Part shown: in pieces, positions 25,677 to 37,255 of the stretch
How positions within the stretch are numbered: position 1 is the stretch's first letter
How the letters are laid out: each line of letters begins with the position of its first letter
From: Amoebidium appalachense
Lineage: Eukaryota; Ichthyosporea
Direction: 5' to 3'
Length of the DNA: 64,000 nucleotides
Assembly (NCBI GenBank): GCA_963693365.1
Contig: CAVNZM010000009.1
Coordinates: 8,742,001-8,806,000 of the forward strand
Notes under the pieces: model-generated
Database searches by the model: none
What the model was told of the DNA's origin: nothing
The model's input: the letters and a program-made list of their open reading frames with translations, nothing else
Position numbers and translations under genes: made by a program

Positions 25677-26894
25677 ATGTGGAAGAGACTTGCCTCTCCA
25701 CAGCTCCTTCGCGGGGTTTCTTCCTTCCGTTGCTGCCTGCAAGCACACATTATCACCACCACCATCACTGTCCAGTCTCCTACCGTTGTGAAAATTTCTC
25801 GAAACCCACTTACATCACTGAGTAATCGCGAGAACAAGCAGGAAAAAGAAGGCATAGAAGACACAACCCCCACTACCACCACCATCCACCCCCACCAGAT
25901 CCTCTCCACCTACCACCTCCGCATGTCCACTTGGTCTTCATCTCTCCCTTCGTCCGGTGAAAAAAAAAAAGGACACTGTTGATTTTTGGCGCTCGGATTC
26001 ACCCCTTGTAAGTCTTTTGATTCCTGCCAAAAATCATTTTGCTAAGAACACAGCCACCACCACCACCACCACCACTGCCACGGAAAAACCATCCATGGAA
26101 AACGACGTGAACAAATCGTGCACAAACGATGATAATAATACTACTGATACGGAGCCCAAATATAACCGCATCATTGCCCCCAAGGAATTCTTGTACGCCA
26201 TCTCCCCCGTGTTTTCCGCATCATTATGCTTCGAGAGTGGCGTGAAAAAGACACAGCCATATTGGCTTACAACAACATGCATAAATGGGATATTCCTTCG
26301 CTGAATTTCACGTATGAGGAGTTGGTCACGTTTTTTGAGACCACTGTCAACTTGTACAAGGAGCAAACACGCCAAGAATCAAATGTGCAAGCGGGGGAAT
26401 CCCCTGTGAGAGAATGTACTTCCGGGACACTTTGCCTCAATGTGAAGCAAGAAAACACCAGTTCATTACACCGAAGTATGAATCCGGACTACACACACCA
26501 GGAAAATAAAAACTGATCTAAAACGCTTCTGCGATTGGCGGAAATGGCTCGGTTCTACGACGTTAAAATTGTGACCGATTGGGTGTTGAAAAAGGTGATA
26601 AACACACCCAGAGACAATGTTGCTTTTTGGGAGACAGATGCTTGTCTGCACTTGTACGCGGCAATCGGACGCACAAGTATTGAAGAAAAATGGGAGGAGT
26701 GGATGATTAGACGCGTTGTTTCGAGAGCTATTGAACTGAACCTAAAGCACATCACTTCAGGTGTAGGTCACCTATACGGGGGTAAATTGAGGGAGAGACA
26801 CTGCATGCTACTTGAATCTATGCCCTCGAAATGTCTTTTGGAGCTTTGGAAGGGGCTTGTGCCGAATGGCTATTATAGAAACCTTGTAAAGTAG
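25677..26894 (+). pseudogene. B3: decayed BTB/POZ-like family member (long subtype)
   Basis: It starts MWKRLASPQLLRGVSS like B5 and B7. There is a frameshift in an A10 run at about 25962-25971, between the SGE codons and VDFWRSDSPLVSLL. A second indel near 26222 follows SPVFSA. An in-frame TGA (26514-26516) precedes LLRLAEMARFYDVKIV. The 3' part stays open to TAG at 26892-26894, with ETDACLHLYAAIGR and WMIRRVVSRAIE. Three lesions against intact paralogs make a functional protein unlikely. Introns do not explain them, since no paralog has any. Confidence 0.85.
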
Positions 26895-27231
26895 GCTCGC
26901 GTATAAACTTGCCATTCGGAAAGCTAAAGCGTTTTTTTTTTCATCTGAATTTCTGACTATTAGCAACTCCAAGAGTCCCGGTGAACTTAGTGATGCATAT
27001 CTATTCTCATTTCCCATAAAACAGCACCCTTTATGTGAAAAAATAATTATATGTCAGAGTATATATTCTTTCCCTCTTTTTTGTGTTCGTGTCAGTCATC
27101 TACATCCTTACCTTGTCCGTATAAAAAGGAGTTTTTTGGGTGTTTCTTGAATTGACTGACCGATCCTCTGTCTTTTGTTGGTTTTTGTTTTTTTGGGGGA
27201 GGGGGGAGGGGGGAGGGGAGGGGGGCATGCG

Positions 27232-27265
<34 letters not shown>

Positions 27266-27854
27266 GGGAATACGGTAGTTCAAAAATGATATTGTCGTTG
27301 GCCCAAGTAGCTTTGGAGATTGCCGGAAAGTATCATGTACGTCATGTATTTGCGGTAGAAACTGTGAAGAGCTTCGCCACTGTTACGTTTTCTTGTCGTT
27401 TTTCAAAATTTGAAAAAAATGCTGTTTGACACAAATTAAACCTTTTTGATTCAAAGGCGCACTTGATACCCCCTCCCCCCCCCCCCCCCCCCCCCCCCTG
27501 CTCCTCCTCCGCCCACTCTCTCCCACACCCCCAAATCCTCCTCCCCCCTCCCCTTCCCCCCGCCCCACATTTTTTAAAAGCTGTTCTCCCCCTGCCCTTG
27601 TCCACACTCCTTCGTGCTTTCTACTAAGTCCCCCCTTCATCCACATTGTTTGGTGCATATATCCGGAAGTGAACGGAGAGATGCAAAGAAGTGTTTATAA
27701 AGCGCACAAACCAGCTCCGTTCTCTGAGTCCACAAACCCTTTCCTTCCCCCCCCCCCCCCCCACTCCCCCCTCCCCCGACAACCCCCTCCCCCCTCCCCT
27801 TCCCTTCCCCACAACACGCACACAAATACACACACTTACACACGCACACACCGT

Positions 27855-27953
<99 letters not shown>

Positions 27954-29201
27954 AGTGGTTGCCAGAGAACCTCGCAACCCCTTCCTTGCCCGCATTGGTT
28001 CCCTTATTGCTTGTTTATTGCCCATAGAAACTTGGGCCTCCAATTCGAAAAAAAGAAAACATCAACAAATTCTCCTTTAATTCTTTTGTTGAAGTATCTG
28101 CACGCGTGCCTATGAGCAAAGAGATTTAAAGTATGGCAGGCCGTAATATTAGTGTGTATGCATGCGAGTGCACGCGCGTGTGTGTGCGTGTGCCTGTGCC
28201 TGTGCCTAGCCTGTGTATGGATGCGCGCGTGCGCCACGGTGCATGCGTGTGGTGTGTGTGTGTGTGTCTTGCATGCTCACCACCAGTCGAGCCATTCCAT
28301 TCGTGTACTTTGCCGTTTGGTGTATTGTTGTCGGGCAGTTTGCCAATCTTCTAGATTAAAAAAAGGTTTCCTGGAACACTCGTAGGAGAGGCTGAAAGGA
28401 CTCCCGGGGGGGAGTCGGGGTGGGGAGGGGGGGTGTTTTTGTGTGTGGCGGGAGGGGGTTTACAGTGGGGCCGCACGCACGCACACACGCACACACGCTG
28501 GCGCACGCACACACGCACGCACACGCGAACACACACACACACGCACGGGGCGAACGAAAAATAACAAGAGACCAAAAAAATAAAAAGAAGAAAAAATGAC
28601 AAAAGACAAATAACGGTCCAGCTATATACGTCCCTTGGCCCATCCACTTACACCCGTTGGACAGTGCACACACGCAGGAGAAGAATTTTGGGAAATTTTC
28701 GCCCAAATCCAAGTTTTGATTACTATAGTCTATACGTGTTGACAGGGGGCTGATGGGGGAAAGGGAGAGGTTGTGAACTTTACAGCAAGCAGCAGGGGGG
28801 GGGAGGGGGGGGGGGGGGGGGGGGGAGGGGGATGGGCCAGGAAGGGGGTAAGAGAGAGAGGGGAGTGGGGTGGTGGGTGGTGAGTTTGATGCTCAGCCAG
28901 AACTTGATTATTTAATGTCGGTTCAGAATCCTTCCCTTCGACCTTCAGCATCCATGCGATTAGCTCCCCAATCTGCCTGTCTCACCACCCAGCCGCTGGA
29001 AAAGGACATCATTGTATGTAGATGGGACGTTGTGTTTGTGTGTGTGTGTGTGGGGGAAGGTGGGGGGGGGGGGGGGGGGGGGAGGGGGGGAAGGGCAGGC
29101 GGCTGCATCAGGTGTTAATGGCAAATTTATCCGATGAGGAAGAGATAGAGCCTTTGGGGCATAAGGCCGGAAGGGTAGGTGAGGGGGGAGAGAGAGAGGG
29201 G

Positions 29202-29232
<31 letters not shown>

Positions 29233-29752
29233 GGAAATGGGGCTAATGTGTGGCGGCAGCTAAATGTTCATTCTACATGGGTTTTTGCTTTTCCTTTTTT
29301 TTTTTTTTTTTTTTTTTTGGGGGGGGGGGAGGACAACCTAGCAAGCCCTAGGTGTTGGGCCACGGAAAAAGGAAGGGAAAAATAGGGGTGTGCACACCAT
29401 TAAAAAGAATACAAAAATGGAATGCCATGGAAGGGAAGAAGGGGGGAAGAAGAGGGGGGGGATTGGGGTGGGATGTTGGTGTGGGGGTGAGGTGGGTTGG
29501 TCGGTGGTTTGAGGGGGAAGGCGGAGGGGGAGGGGGGGGGGAGGGAGGGGGGCAGATTTGTACCGAATGCACCTGTGAACATACAACTTGTCTTTTTCCA
29601 TATGCCACGTCGTGGTGTGTTGGTATATCGGAGAGAGAACACAACACAATGTTCAACGGTTTCCACCTAAAACGTCTTTATACAGTTCTCCACATGTGTA
29701 CAACTAGGATATCTGGTCCGACAATCGTTGGGTTGCAATTACTTCATGATCA

Positions 29753-29796
<44 letters not shown>

Positions 29797-29967
29797 AAAA
29801 AAGAAATAAAAACTAAAACTAAACTTTAATAAATCGAAAAAAAATAAAAAGACGAAGAAAAAGAAAAAAAAAGAACAAAGAAGGTGATGGTGTATATTTT
29901 GTTGTAAATTAACCACCACCACCAAAGGCACTAAAAGAAAACCTTGAATCACAATCAGATAGCTGCC
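26895..29967. other. Intergenic region between B3 and B4
   Basis: It contains G-rich DNA (27196-27263), a C run (27474-27498), a (CA)n tract (27858-27951), a GTGC-rich stretch (28140-28270), and G-rich blocks (28795-28830, 29050-29095, 29180-29235). There is a T-to-G junction (29299-29328) and a C-to-A junction (29754-29801). The part 28870-29960 belongs to a segmental duplication shared with 38880-41090. Confidence 0.6.
27858..27951 (+). repeat. (CA)n microsatellite
   Basis: About 47 CA units, preceded by interrupted CA sequence from about 27812. Confidence 0.95.
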
Positions 29968-30537
29968 TTAAGATTCGACATCCGCCTTCCAGAGTCGAAT
30001 GATATCCTTTGCGGTCATAGAGTCAAGCAGTTCGGTTCTCAAAAGAAAACGGTCGGTCTTTGGGTCATCATAAAGGACCCGATCATGAATTAGTTCAATC
30101 ATCCAATACTCCCATTTCACCTGAAAGTTATTACGCCCCATGGCCGCGTACACGTGCAGGCACACATCCTCCCCCCAAAAAGCCCTGTTTATCCTGCATG
30201 TGCTCAAAACATTTTCCACCAGCCAGTCCCGCACGATTTTAACGTTGTAGTAATAGTACCCAGCCATTTCCACCAACCGTACAAGCGCTTTGGTGTGGTC
30301 GTCGTTTTCCTTGTCGATGTTTTCGTTTGTCACCTTTGGAAACACTGCCCCGGAAACCCATGCTTTCGCGTTTTCTTTAGATTGCACATTGATTTTTTGG
30401 CGTGTCGCTTTTATGTGCAAGTCGGCGGCGGTCTCCAAAAACGTGATCAACTCTGCGTAGGTGAAAATCGGCATAGGAACATTCCCCGACTCTGTTTTTC
30501 CTGCTTGTTCTCGTGTTTTAGCCACTTCAGCTGGCAT
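28870..30537. repeat. Segmental duplication, copy 1 (with B4)
   Basis: This segment is collinear with 38880-42000. Shared landmarks are TCAGCCAGAACTTG (28894) with TCAGCCAAAACTTG (38920), and AAATGTTCATTCTAC (29264) with GAATGTTTGTGCTAC (39821). Others are CCGAATGCACCTGTG (29563) with CCGAATGCACCTATG (40203), the C-to-A junctions at 29754 and 40935, and the BTB-like genes B4 and B7. Low-complexity tracts differ freely in length between the copies. Confidence 0.7.
29968..30537 (-). pseudogene. B4: 5'-truncated BTB/POZ-like family fragment
   Basis: This is an open frame of 189 codons matching only the C-terminal half of B5 and B7. It starts near FTYAELITFLETAADLH, then TKALVRLVEMAGYYYY, VRDWLVENVL, DVCLHVYAAMGRNNFQVKW, and ends LLRTELLDSMTAKDIIRLW. 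The presequence, linker and EFLCAISPVF helix are missing. The extra Tyr residues in AGYYYY look like a small tandem codon gain. It could still be translated from the Met at 30537, but it lacks the BTB-like core. The stop is TAA. Confidence 0.8.
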
Positions 30538-31299
30538 AAATCAAGAAAAGGTGACAACCAGCGAGTTAGCTGAAAAGATACCTCGTGCACGTAGGGCTTC
30601 GTAGTGGTCACTTTATATGTTTACTTATAGAGACATAACTCGATTGTTATGCAAAGCAGCTCCTGTTGTCAAACAAACGATCGCGGGTGCGTATTATAAA
30701 ATGCACGCAAGCTTGATACCATAAAGACGGGGAATTGTCGTATACGTTTTTCATGGTTATGTGTGGGCATGTAAAACATTCAGTGTTTGAGCAGAGGTGC
30801 ATGTCACATTGCATATGACACATACATACGCATGCCTGATCACCGTACGCGTCCCCAACATGTACAGGTGCAGGTTATGTGCACATGCCATATTAAAACA
30901 CGCAGAACGCCTAAATATATACACGACACAACGTTTGTGGTTTGGGCTTCACATTCAGTGCCAAAGAGGAGATTAAACGAATAATGCGTCTTTGTTGTTA
31001 TTTATCATGAGATAATATGACTATTGGGGAAAGCCTAATGTCAGACATTATGTGCCGCAAACATGATAACTTCATGTGTATGCATATGCTTTTGATCCAG
31101 TCTTGAAATGGCAGTCGAAGAAGACCCTGCAGTTGAAGATTGGAAACCTTATTTGCTGCCAAACAGACAGCACGCGTAACAACATTCTTACAGCTAACAT
31201 GAGGAGTGTCCCCAAAACGCTGTGAGTCACATGATATCTAAGATCTATATGACAGGCATAACGCATGCATGTGATAATTGGTACGCTTAAATAGAACAA

Positions 31300-31560
31300 G
31301 TGCTTGAGCACTTGAAAGCTGTGTTTGTGTGTGTGTTTGTTAGGAAAACTTGCACAGAGTTGTGATGGCAGCGGCCTTGGGCATGCTTTGTTATGATGCT
31401 TGTGGATCGACCTGATGACCAGTGTACACAACACTGCAAGGTGCGATCTAGCTTTCGAATCTATTCAACATATTTGTCGCTTTGGTTGGTGGAGCAGGCA
31501 TCACCTAACTACCAATCACAACTAAGAATAAGTTGAATAGATCGATCTGATAATCTGAAT
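31300..31560. repeat. Paralogous intergenic segment (with 24060-24330)
   Basis: Shared pieces include GAACAAGTGCTT/GAACACGTGCTT, CTTGGGCATG, ATCTATTCAA, TGGTTGGTGGAG and GTTGAATAGATCG, in the same order and orientation as 24060-24330. Confidence 0.7.
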
Positions 31561-31998
31561 CTTGAAGTCCGACAAATGGCACTCACTCACAATCGCTTGT
31601 GTATTCTCAGATCGCTGCTTTATTATCATATATATAGCTGTAACGTGAATGTTTTAGCAACCAGTGAATCAACATTAATACTCACAGACCACAGCTGCAC
31701 ACCCTTCCATTTCACTAATTATTATAACACATGTTAATTGTTATCTGAGTCAGACAGTTTCGCACATGCACGCACTAAGGCTGGTGCATTTGGCAGCATC
31801 TCCAATTTCAGACATATGGATATGAGAGTGGGGGTGGTGTGTGTGCGTGTGTGTGTGTGGTGGGAGGGTGGGGTGGGGTGGTGGGGGGGGAGAGAGGCTT
31901 GTTGTTCCTTCAAGTTGCTACATGCATGCAGGTGTGCCGGGAGAGGGGAATGGTGGAACAGGGAGAGAGAGATGGGTGGGGGCTCCGGGGAGGGGCGG

Positions 31999-32042
<44 letters not shown>

Positions 32043-32412
32043 TGGGGGGACGGAGGAGAGGGGGATATGTGTTCGTGCATTTTCATGCGTGCAACTGGTG
32101 GTGGTGGTGATGGGGTGGAGAAGGGAGGGGGGGGGGGGGGGGGAGGGGGGGGGGGGGGGGGGGCCTGCGGGAGGGGGGGAAGGGGGGAGGAGGGGGGAGG
32201 GGTAAGGAGAGCAGGGGCAAACCAAAGAACTAATGTGTTTCACATGTAGAATTTTGACCCCGTGCCCAAATTTTACATATTTCTACTTTTCTAGTTGTTT
32301 TGTAATAATAATTTAGCTAAGTAGAAAGAAGTTCGATTTCTGCACATGTGTCTGTACTTCTGAGGGATGGGGTGGGAAGTAGGGGAGTAAAAGGAGAAGA
32401 GGTGCGGAGCCA

Positions 32413-32452
32413 AGTGTGCGCGCGTGCGTGCATGCGCGCGCGCGCGCGCGCG

Positions 32453-32484
<32 letters not shown>

Positions 32485-32567
32485 GAGATGTGGGATGTCA
32501 ACATGATGTGCGTGTGTATGTGTGTGCATGCGTGCATGCTTTTGGCGTGCGTGCGTGTGTGCGTGTG

Positions 32568-32624
<57 letters not shown>

Positions 32625-32843
32625 GCGTGCAGCACGCGTTCGTGTGCGTGCGTGCGTGCGTGCGTGCGTGCCCTCCAACCCCCCCCCCCCCCCCCCCCCC
32701 CCCCCGTGCGTGCAGCACGCGTTCGTGTGCGTGCGTGCGTGCGTGCGTGCTTGCATGCCCCTCCCCCCCCCCCCCCCCCCCCCCCTCCGTTCTCCCCCCT
32801 CCGCGTGCGTGCGCGCATGCCCCCCCCCCCCCCCCCCCCCCCC
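32413..32843 (+). repeat. (TGCG)n stretch with embedded C runs
   Basis: GTGCGTGC-type units are interrupted by C runs at about 32680-32705, 32763-32785 and 32820-32843. The block GCAGCACGCGTTCGTG occurs twice (32629 and 32712), so the unit including the C run was itself duplicated. Confidence 0.85.
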
Positions 32844-33142
32844 TACCCCCCCGTTCTCCCCCCCTTCAACCTGCCCACTCTTTTTTATACCCGCCACCCA
32901 TCCACCCCAAGGTATGCATTCTAGCTGAACCTTTCCCACAGTACCCCTCCCCCCCTCCCGCCCCACGCGCCAAAACTCCCCCCCTCCCCCACCCTTCTTC
33001 CCCTAGAGTGTTACAGGCGCATTCTTCGTAATATTCCAGAAAGAAGCAAGCTGCTCGACAAAATACTTGCATAATCCCTAAATGCACCCTAAATGCACAA
33101 TCGTTTGGCTGAACTGGTGATGGCATGCAACACACCAAAACG

Positions 33143-33243
33143 TGCACACGCACACGCACACGCACACGCACACGCACACGCACACGCACACGCACACGCA
33201 CACGCACACGCACACGCACACGCACACGCACACGCACGCGCAC
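33143..33243 (+). repeat. (CACACG)n hexanucleotide tandem repeat
   Basis: About sixteen copies are nearly perfect, degrading into GCGCAC at the 3' end. Confidence 0.95.
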
Positions 33244-33452
33244 GCGCACGCGCACAGCACGGACACGGACACGCACACGCGATAAGAGACAGAGCTAATC
33301 TATGTGCTTGAAGAATGCTTGCCTTTACATACTTTTAGTCACTCCCGGATCCACACACCGAGAGCTCACACCAAGAACTGGAGATAAGAGAAAGGCATAT
33401 TGAAAGCAGAAAAGGGGCAGGGGGAGAATGGTTGAAAGATTTTTTTTTTTTT

Positions 33453-33502
<50 letters not shown>

Positions 33503-33732
33503 AGGAGGAGGTTGTATCAAGTGCGCACCTTGTGAATCAAAAGTTTCAAATTTGTGCCGTACGGTGTTGTTGTAAATTCAGCATAAAGGAAAGAAGAGTC
33601 TGGTGTACTGAGATCTCTTCACAGAAGACAGTTTCCACCATAATTGTGTGGCATACATGATATTCTCGCAACCACCACAACCACTCGGCCGAGCAGCAAT
33701 ATCATTATGATTTCCGAGATTGTCGGTATGTA

Positions 33733-33733
<1 letters not shown>

Positions 33734-33818
<85 letters not shown>

Positions 33819-33819
33819 A
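33734..33819 (+). repeat. 75-base C run followed by A11
   Basis: This is the longest C run in the window (33734-33808), directly followed by eleven A and then A/G-rich sequence. It lies downstream of B5. Confidence 0.95.
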
Positions 33820-34075
33820 GAAGAAAAAAGAAAAAGAAAAAAAGAAAGAAAAAGCCCGACGTTCCGTGAGTAACAAGTATGAAACACCCAAAAACTCCAA
33901 CATTGTAGACCAGGTATGGATATGACTGACACGAGTACAAAAAGAGAAAAGAATATAAATACGTATGGTTACAAAGTTACACAAAACATGCTGTTCGGGG
34001 GGGAGGAAAGAAAACAAAGAGCATTACCGTAACGGTTACGGAAGACGTGTTGGTAGTTTCTAAATCGGAACAGAA

Positions 34076-35404
34076 TCAGTTGTCAACAGGCTCATCATTA
34101 TCTGCAAGTTCTTTGTAATAGCTGTTCCAAGCAAGCACGTTCCAGAGTTTCAAAAGACATTTGGAGGGCATAGACGCAAGAAGCCCGTGGTGCTCATTCT
34201 TGAGTTTGCCCCTACAGACATAGCCCACACCGCTAGTGTAATGGTCTACTGCCCCAAGGCTCGGCTCGATAACCCTCGAAACGATGCGTCCAATCATCCA
34301 GTCCTTCCATTTCACCTGAAAATTTGCCCGTCCCATCGCCGCGTACACATGCAGGCACGCATCTTCCACCCAAAAAGCATCATTGTCTCTAGGTATGCTC
34401 AACACATTTTTCACCAGCCAGTCGCGCACAATTATAACGTCGTAGAACCCGGCCATTTCAACCAATCGTACGATTGCTTTGGTGCGGTGGTCGTTTTCCC
34501 TTTTGGTGTTTTCCTGCGTCACTTTTGGGAAACGTGTTCCGGGGGTCCATTTGTGTGGATTGGCAAGGCCTTGCAATTTGTGCAAGTTTACAGTGGTCTC
34601 CAAAAACGTGATCAATTCCCTATGTGTGAAATTCGCTGCCAAAATGGATGTGTCTTTTTCGCACCGTTGTCGAAACATTGCAGAGAAAACGGGGGAGATA
34701 TCGCACAAGAACTCCTTGGGGGTGATAATACGGTTAAATTTGAGCTCTGTATCGGTAGCCTTCTCACCGTTTGCACAGTTTTCGTTGGTGTCGTTTTCCT
34801 TGGCAGGGTTTTCCTTGCCACTGGTGGTGGTTGTAGTAATGGTGTCTTCGGAGGTTGCGCATGCGTTAGTGTTTGTGCGGTTAAATTTGAGCTCTGTATC
34901 GGTAGCCTTCTCACCGTTTGCACAGTTTTCGTTTGTGTCGTTTTCCTTGGCAGCGTTTTCCTTGCCACTGGTGGTGGTTGTAGTAATGGTGTCTTCTGAG
35001 GTTGTGCATGCGTTAGTGTTTGTGGTGGTGGTCGCGGTAGTGGCAGGAATCAAAAGACTAACAAGGGGTGTATTCGGACGCCAAAAGTCAACAGTGTGAT
35101 CCTTGTTTTTTTTGGGCACCGAGGGAGAGGGGGATGAAGGAGACCACGTAGACATGCGGAGATGGTAGGTGGAGAGGATCTGGTGGGGGTGGATGGTGGT
35201 GGGGGTAGGGGGGGTTGTGTCTTCTATTCCTTCTTTTTCCTGCTTGTGTTCGTGTGCGCAGGGAGGGGTGGTTGGGTTTTGAGTAATTTTCATGGTGGTA
35301 GGAGACTGGACAATGATGGTGGTGGTGATGGTGCGTGCTTGCAGGTAGCCACGGAAGGAAGAAACTCCCCGAAGGAGCTGCGGAGAGGAAAGTCTTTTCC
35401 ACAT
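34076..35404 (-). CDS. B5: intact BTB/POZ-like family protein (long subtype) with internal duplication
   Basis: This is a single-exon frame of 442 residues from the conserved MWKRLSSPQLLRGVSS start. An upstream in-frame Met at 35464 also exists, but conservation with B3 and B7 favours 35404. The first 35 residues are rich in Arg, Ser and Thr without acidic residues, like a mitochondrial presequence. Then come HPHQILSTYHLRMSTW, VDFWRPNTPLVSLL, a Thr/Asn-rich linker in which 49 residues are tandemly duplicated (34730-35023), and IITPKEFLCDISPVFSAMF. The helical part follows with LITFLETTVNLH, IVRLVEMAGFYDV, VRDWLVKNVL, EDACLHVYAAMGR and WKDWMIGRIVSRV. The stop is TGA. Function is unknown; the fold suggests an adaptor. 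Confidence 0.8.
   Translation of the reverse strand: MWKRLSSPQLLRGVSSFRGYLQARTITTTIIVQSPTTMKITQNPTTPPCAHEHKQEKEGIEDTTPPTPTTIHPHQILSTYHLRMSTWSPSSPSPSVPKKNKDHTVDFWRPNTPLVSLLIPATTATTTTNTNACTTSEDTITTTTTSGKENAAKENDTNENCANGEKATDTELKFNRTNTNACATSEDTITTTTTSGKENPAKENDTNENCANGEKATDTELKFNRIITPKEFLCDISPVFSAMFRQRCEKDTSILAANFTHRELITFLETTVNLHKLQGLANPHKWTPGTRFPKVTQENTKRENDHRTKAIVRLVEMAGFYDVIIVRDWLVKNVLSIPRDNDAFWVEDACLHVYAAMGRANFQVKWKDWMIGRIVSRVIEPSLGAVDHYTSGVGYVCRGKLKNEHHGLLASMPSKCLLKLWNVLAWNSYYKELADNDEPVDN
34730..35023 (-). repeat. 147-bp in-frame tandem duplication inside B5
   Basis: Two adjacent 147-base copies (34877-35023 and 34730-34876) encode 49 residues each, from TNTNAC to ELKFNR. They differ at only a few codons, and the frame is kept. 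It lies in the variable linker of the protein. Confidence 0.92.
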
Positions 35405-36073
35405 GGTCGTGTATGTGTGAAAGTACAATGATAAAAATGCGAACATGGGTGTGAAGGGTCCCAAGGATATGCAAGGTTAGTAAAAAGAAAAAGAAAAAGG
35501 GGTAAGGAATAAAATTTTGTCTCTCTTAGTTTTCTTCTAGCTCACTAATTCAGATCAGGTGATGTGTGGCTTTTTATGCTGTTGCCAAACACATATGCAG
35601 CTATTCTCGTGTTCTTATTGACCATGTGAACTCATGACCTACACATGCAAGGCAGCTTTGCTGCGTCAGCGTGCTTACATATACCAAGAAAACGTGATAA
35701 CTAAATAGTGAAGTGTGGGGCTAAAAACATAGCGCGTGTAGAGGACTTAACAAAACAATAAAATATGCAGGAGAAGATTACACTGTGACACAATAACAAC
35801 AACCAAAAGTACACGAAGATTATTTATCAGTTTATGACACGCAGCTACCTTTTAATGCGCAGTGTGAGAAAAACCGATGCCCCTCACCAGTGTGAGAAAA
35901 AACGATGCCAATCACGTTCGACCCCCCCCCCCCCCCCCCCCCGGCCCCCCCCTTTTTCCCTCCCCTGAGGGTGTACGTGCGTGTGCTCGTATGTGCCTGT
36001 GGGTGTGTGGGTGTGTGGGTGGATGCGTATTTGAGTGTGCGGTGCGGGAATGAGGCTTTTGGGGGCAGGTGGT

Positions 36074-36105
<32 letters not shown>

Positions 36106-37255
36106 GAGGGGGAGGGATGGGGGAGGGGGGGAGGGAGGGGGGAGGGGAGGAGGAAGACTGGAATTCTTTAGGGGAAAGAGCAAATATTTAGCTATAGATA
36201 CATTTTCGTTGTCTCATCGTGAGTCTATTGCAATGTCATGTACAAAATCACGTTACAGTATCCGATTCCATCAACGAGAAATATTTTTTTGGAATGTATA
36301 TGATGCGCGCTCCGCCAATCGGTTGCACAAATAACCTGAATAGATCTGAATGAAGTCACGTGAAACCGCATTGCAGAGGACATCGCACAGATCCTCCCCG
36401 TCTATTTGATCATCATTCCAGTACCCATCTGATCGAGACCAAACACAGAATGAATGTGGGTGCGAGTGTGTGTGCGTGTGTGCGAGTGTGCGAGTGTGCG
36501 AGTGTGCGTGCGTGTGTGAGCGTGTGCATGTGTGCGTGTGTGCGTGGGAGGGGGAGAGGGAGAGGAGGAGGGGGGAGGGGGAGGGGGCAGATAACTGTAA
36601 CAGTTGGGAGAGCCAAATTCATTCTGTGGGGAAGCTTTGGGGAATAGGCGGTGAGAGAAGGGAAAAAACGGGTGGGGGGGGGATGGGCGGTGGTGGTGGG
36701 GCAGCAGATTTGTCGAAATGCACCCATGAGCCATGGGCTTGTTTTTTACATATGCCATTCGCTGAGTGTTATGTCGAAGTCGACGTCGGCATACCGGAGA
36801 GAAATACAGAAAGGCTTTTTTCACGTTTTCCACCTGAAACCCTTACATGATATATGAAGTTGATACTTTTCCACACATGCACAACAAGGATATCGGTCCG
36901 ACTACGTCGTTGGGGTACAATTCCTCCATGCTATCCCCCCCCCCCCCCCCCCCCAACCCACCCACCCACCCCACCCCCACCCCCTCCTCTCCCACCTGCG
37001 TCTTCCCCCCCCCCCCCCCTCCCCCCCCCCCCCCCCCCCCCCCAAAAAAAAATGAAAGTAGATTAAAATCAAAATTAAATATGAAAATTTAAATGGCAAA
37101 CTTAATAAAGAGGACAGGGGGGGGGGGGGGGGGGGGAAAGAAGAAAAAGAAAAAGACAGAAAAACGATGGTATACATCTTGTTGTGATTTGACGGCCATC
37201 ACCAAAGGAAAGGAAAAGGAAAACAGATTGACACCTACAGCTGCAGAGCCTCCTT
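35405..37255. other. Intergenic region between B5 and B6
   Basis: The B5 upstream part 35500-35700 and 35870-36350 are paralogous to 42410-42620 and 42770-43160 upstream of B7. A G run lies at 36073-36104 and a GTGC-rich stretch at 36460-36550. A duplicated non-coding segment (36700-36950) is shared with 29560-29760 and 40195-40350. A C-to-A junction (36933-37052) and a G run (37117-37136) lie downstream of B6. Confidence 0.6.
35500..35700 (-). promoter_or_regulatory. Candidate promoter region of B5, conserved upstream of B7
   Basis: GATGTGTGGCTTTTTATGCT and ATTCTCGTGTTCTTATTGAC occur both here and at 42430-42500 upstream of B7, with similar spacing to the start codon. It may hold the family promoter, but it may only be carried along in the duplication. 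Confidence 0.35.

Larger units (their letters stand above)
30538..34075. other. Intergenic region between B4 and B5
   Basis: 30540-31730 is ordinary non-coding DNA. Its part 31300-31560 is paralogous to 24060-24330. G-rich blocks lie at 31998-32041 and 32129-32163. A TGCG-rich stretch with C runs spans 32413-32843, a (CACACG)n array spans 33143-33243, and a T-to-G junction spans 33440-33501. A 75-base C run followed by A11 lies at 33734-33819. No gene is seen. Confidence 0.6.

Noticed and set aside
30538-30620. Missing 5' half of B4 just upstream as a separate exon
   Set aside because: No family sequence is found in any frame in the next kilobase, and no paralog has introns.
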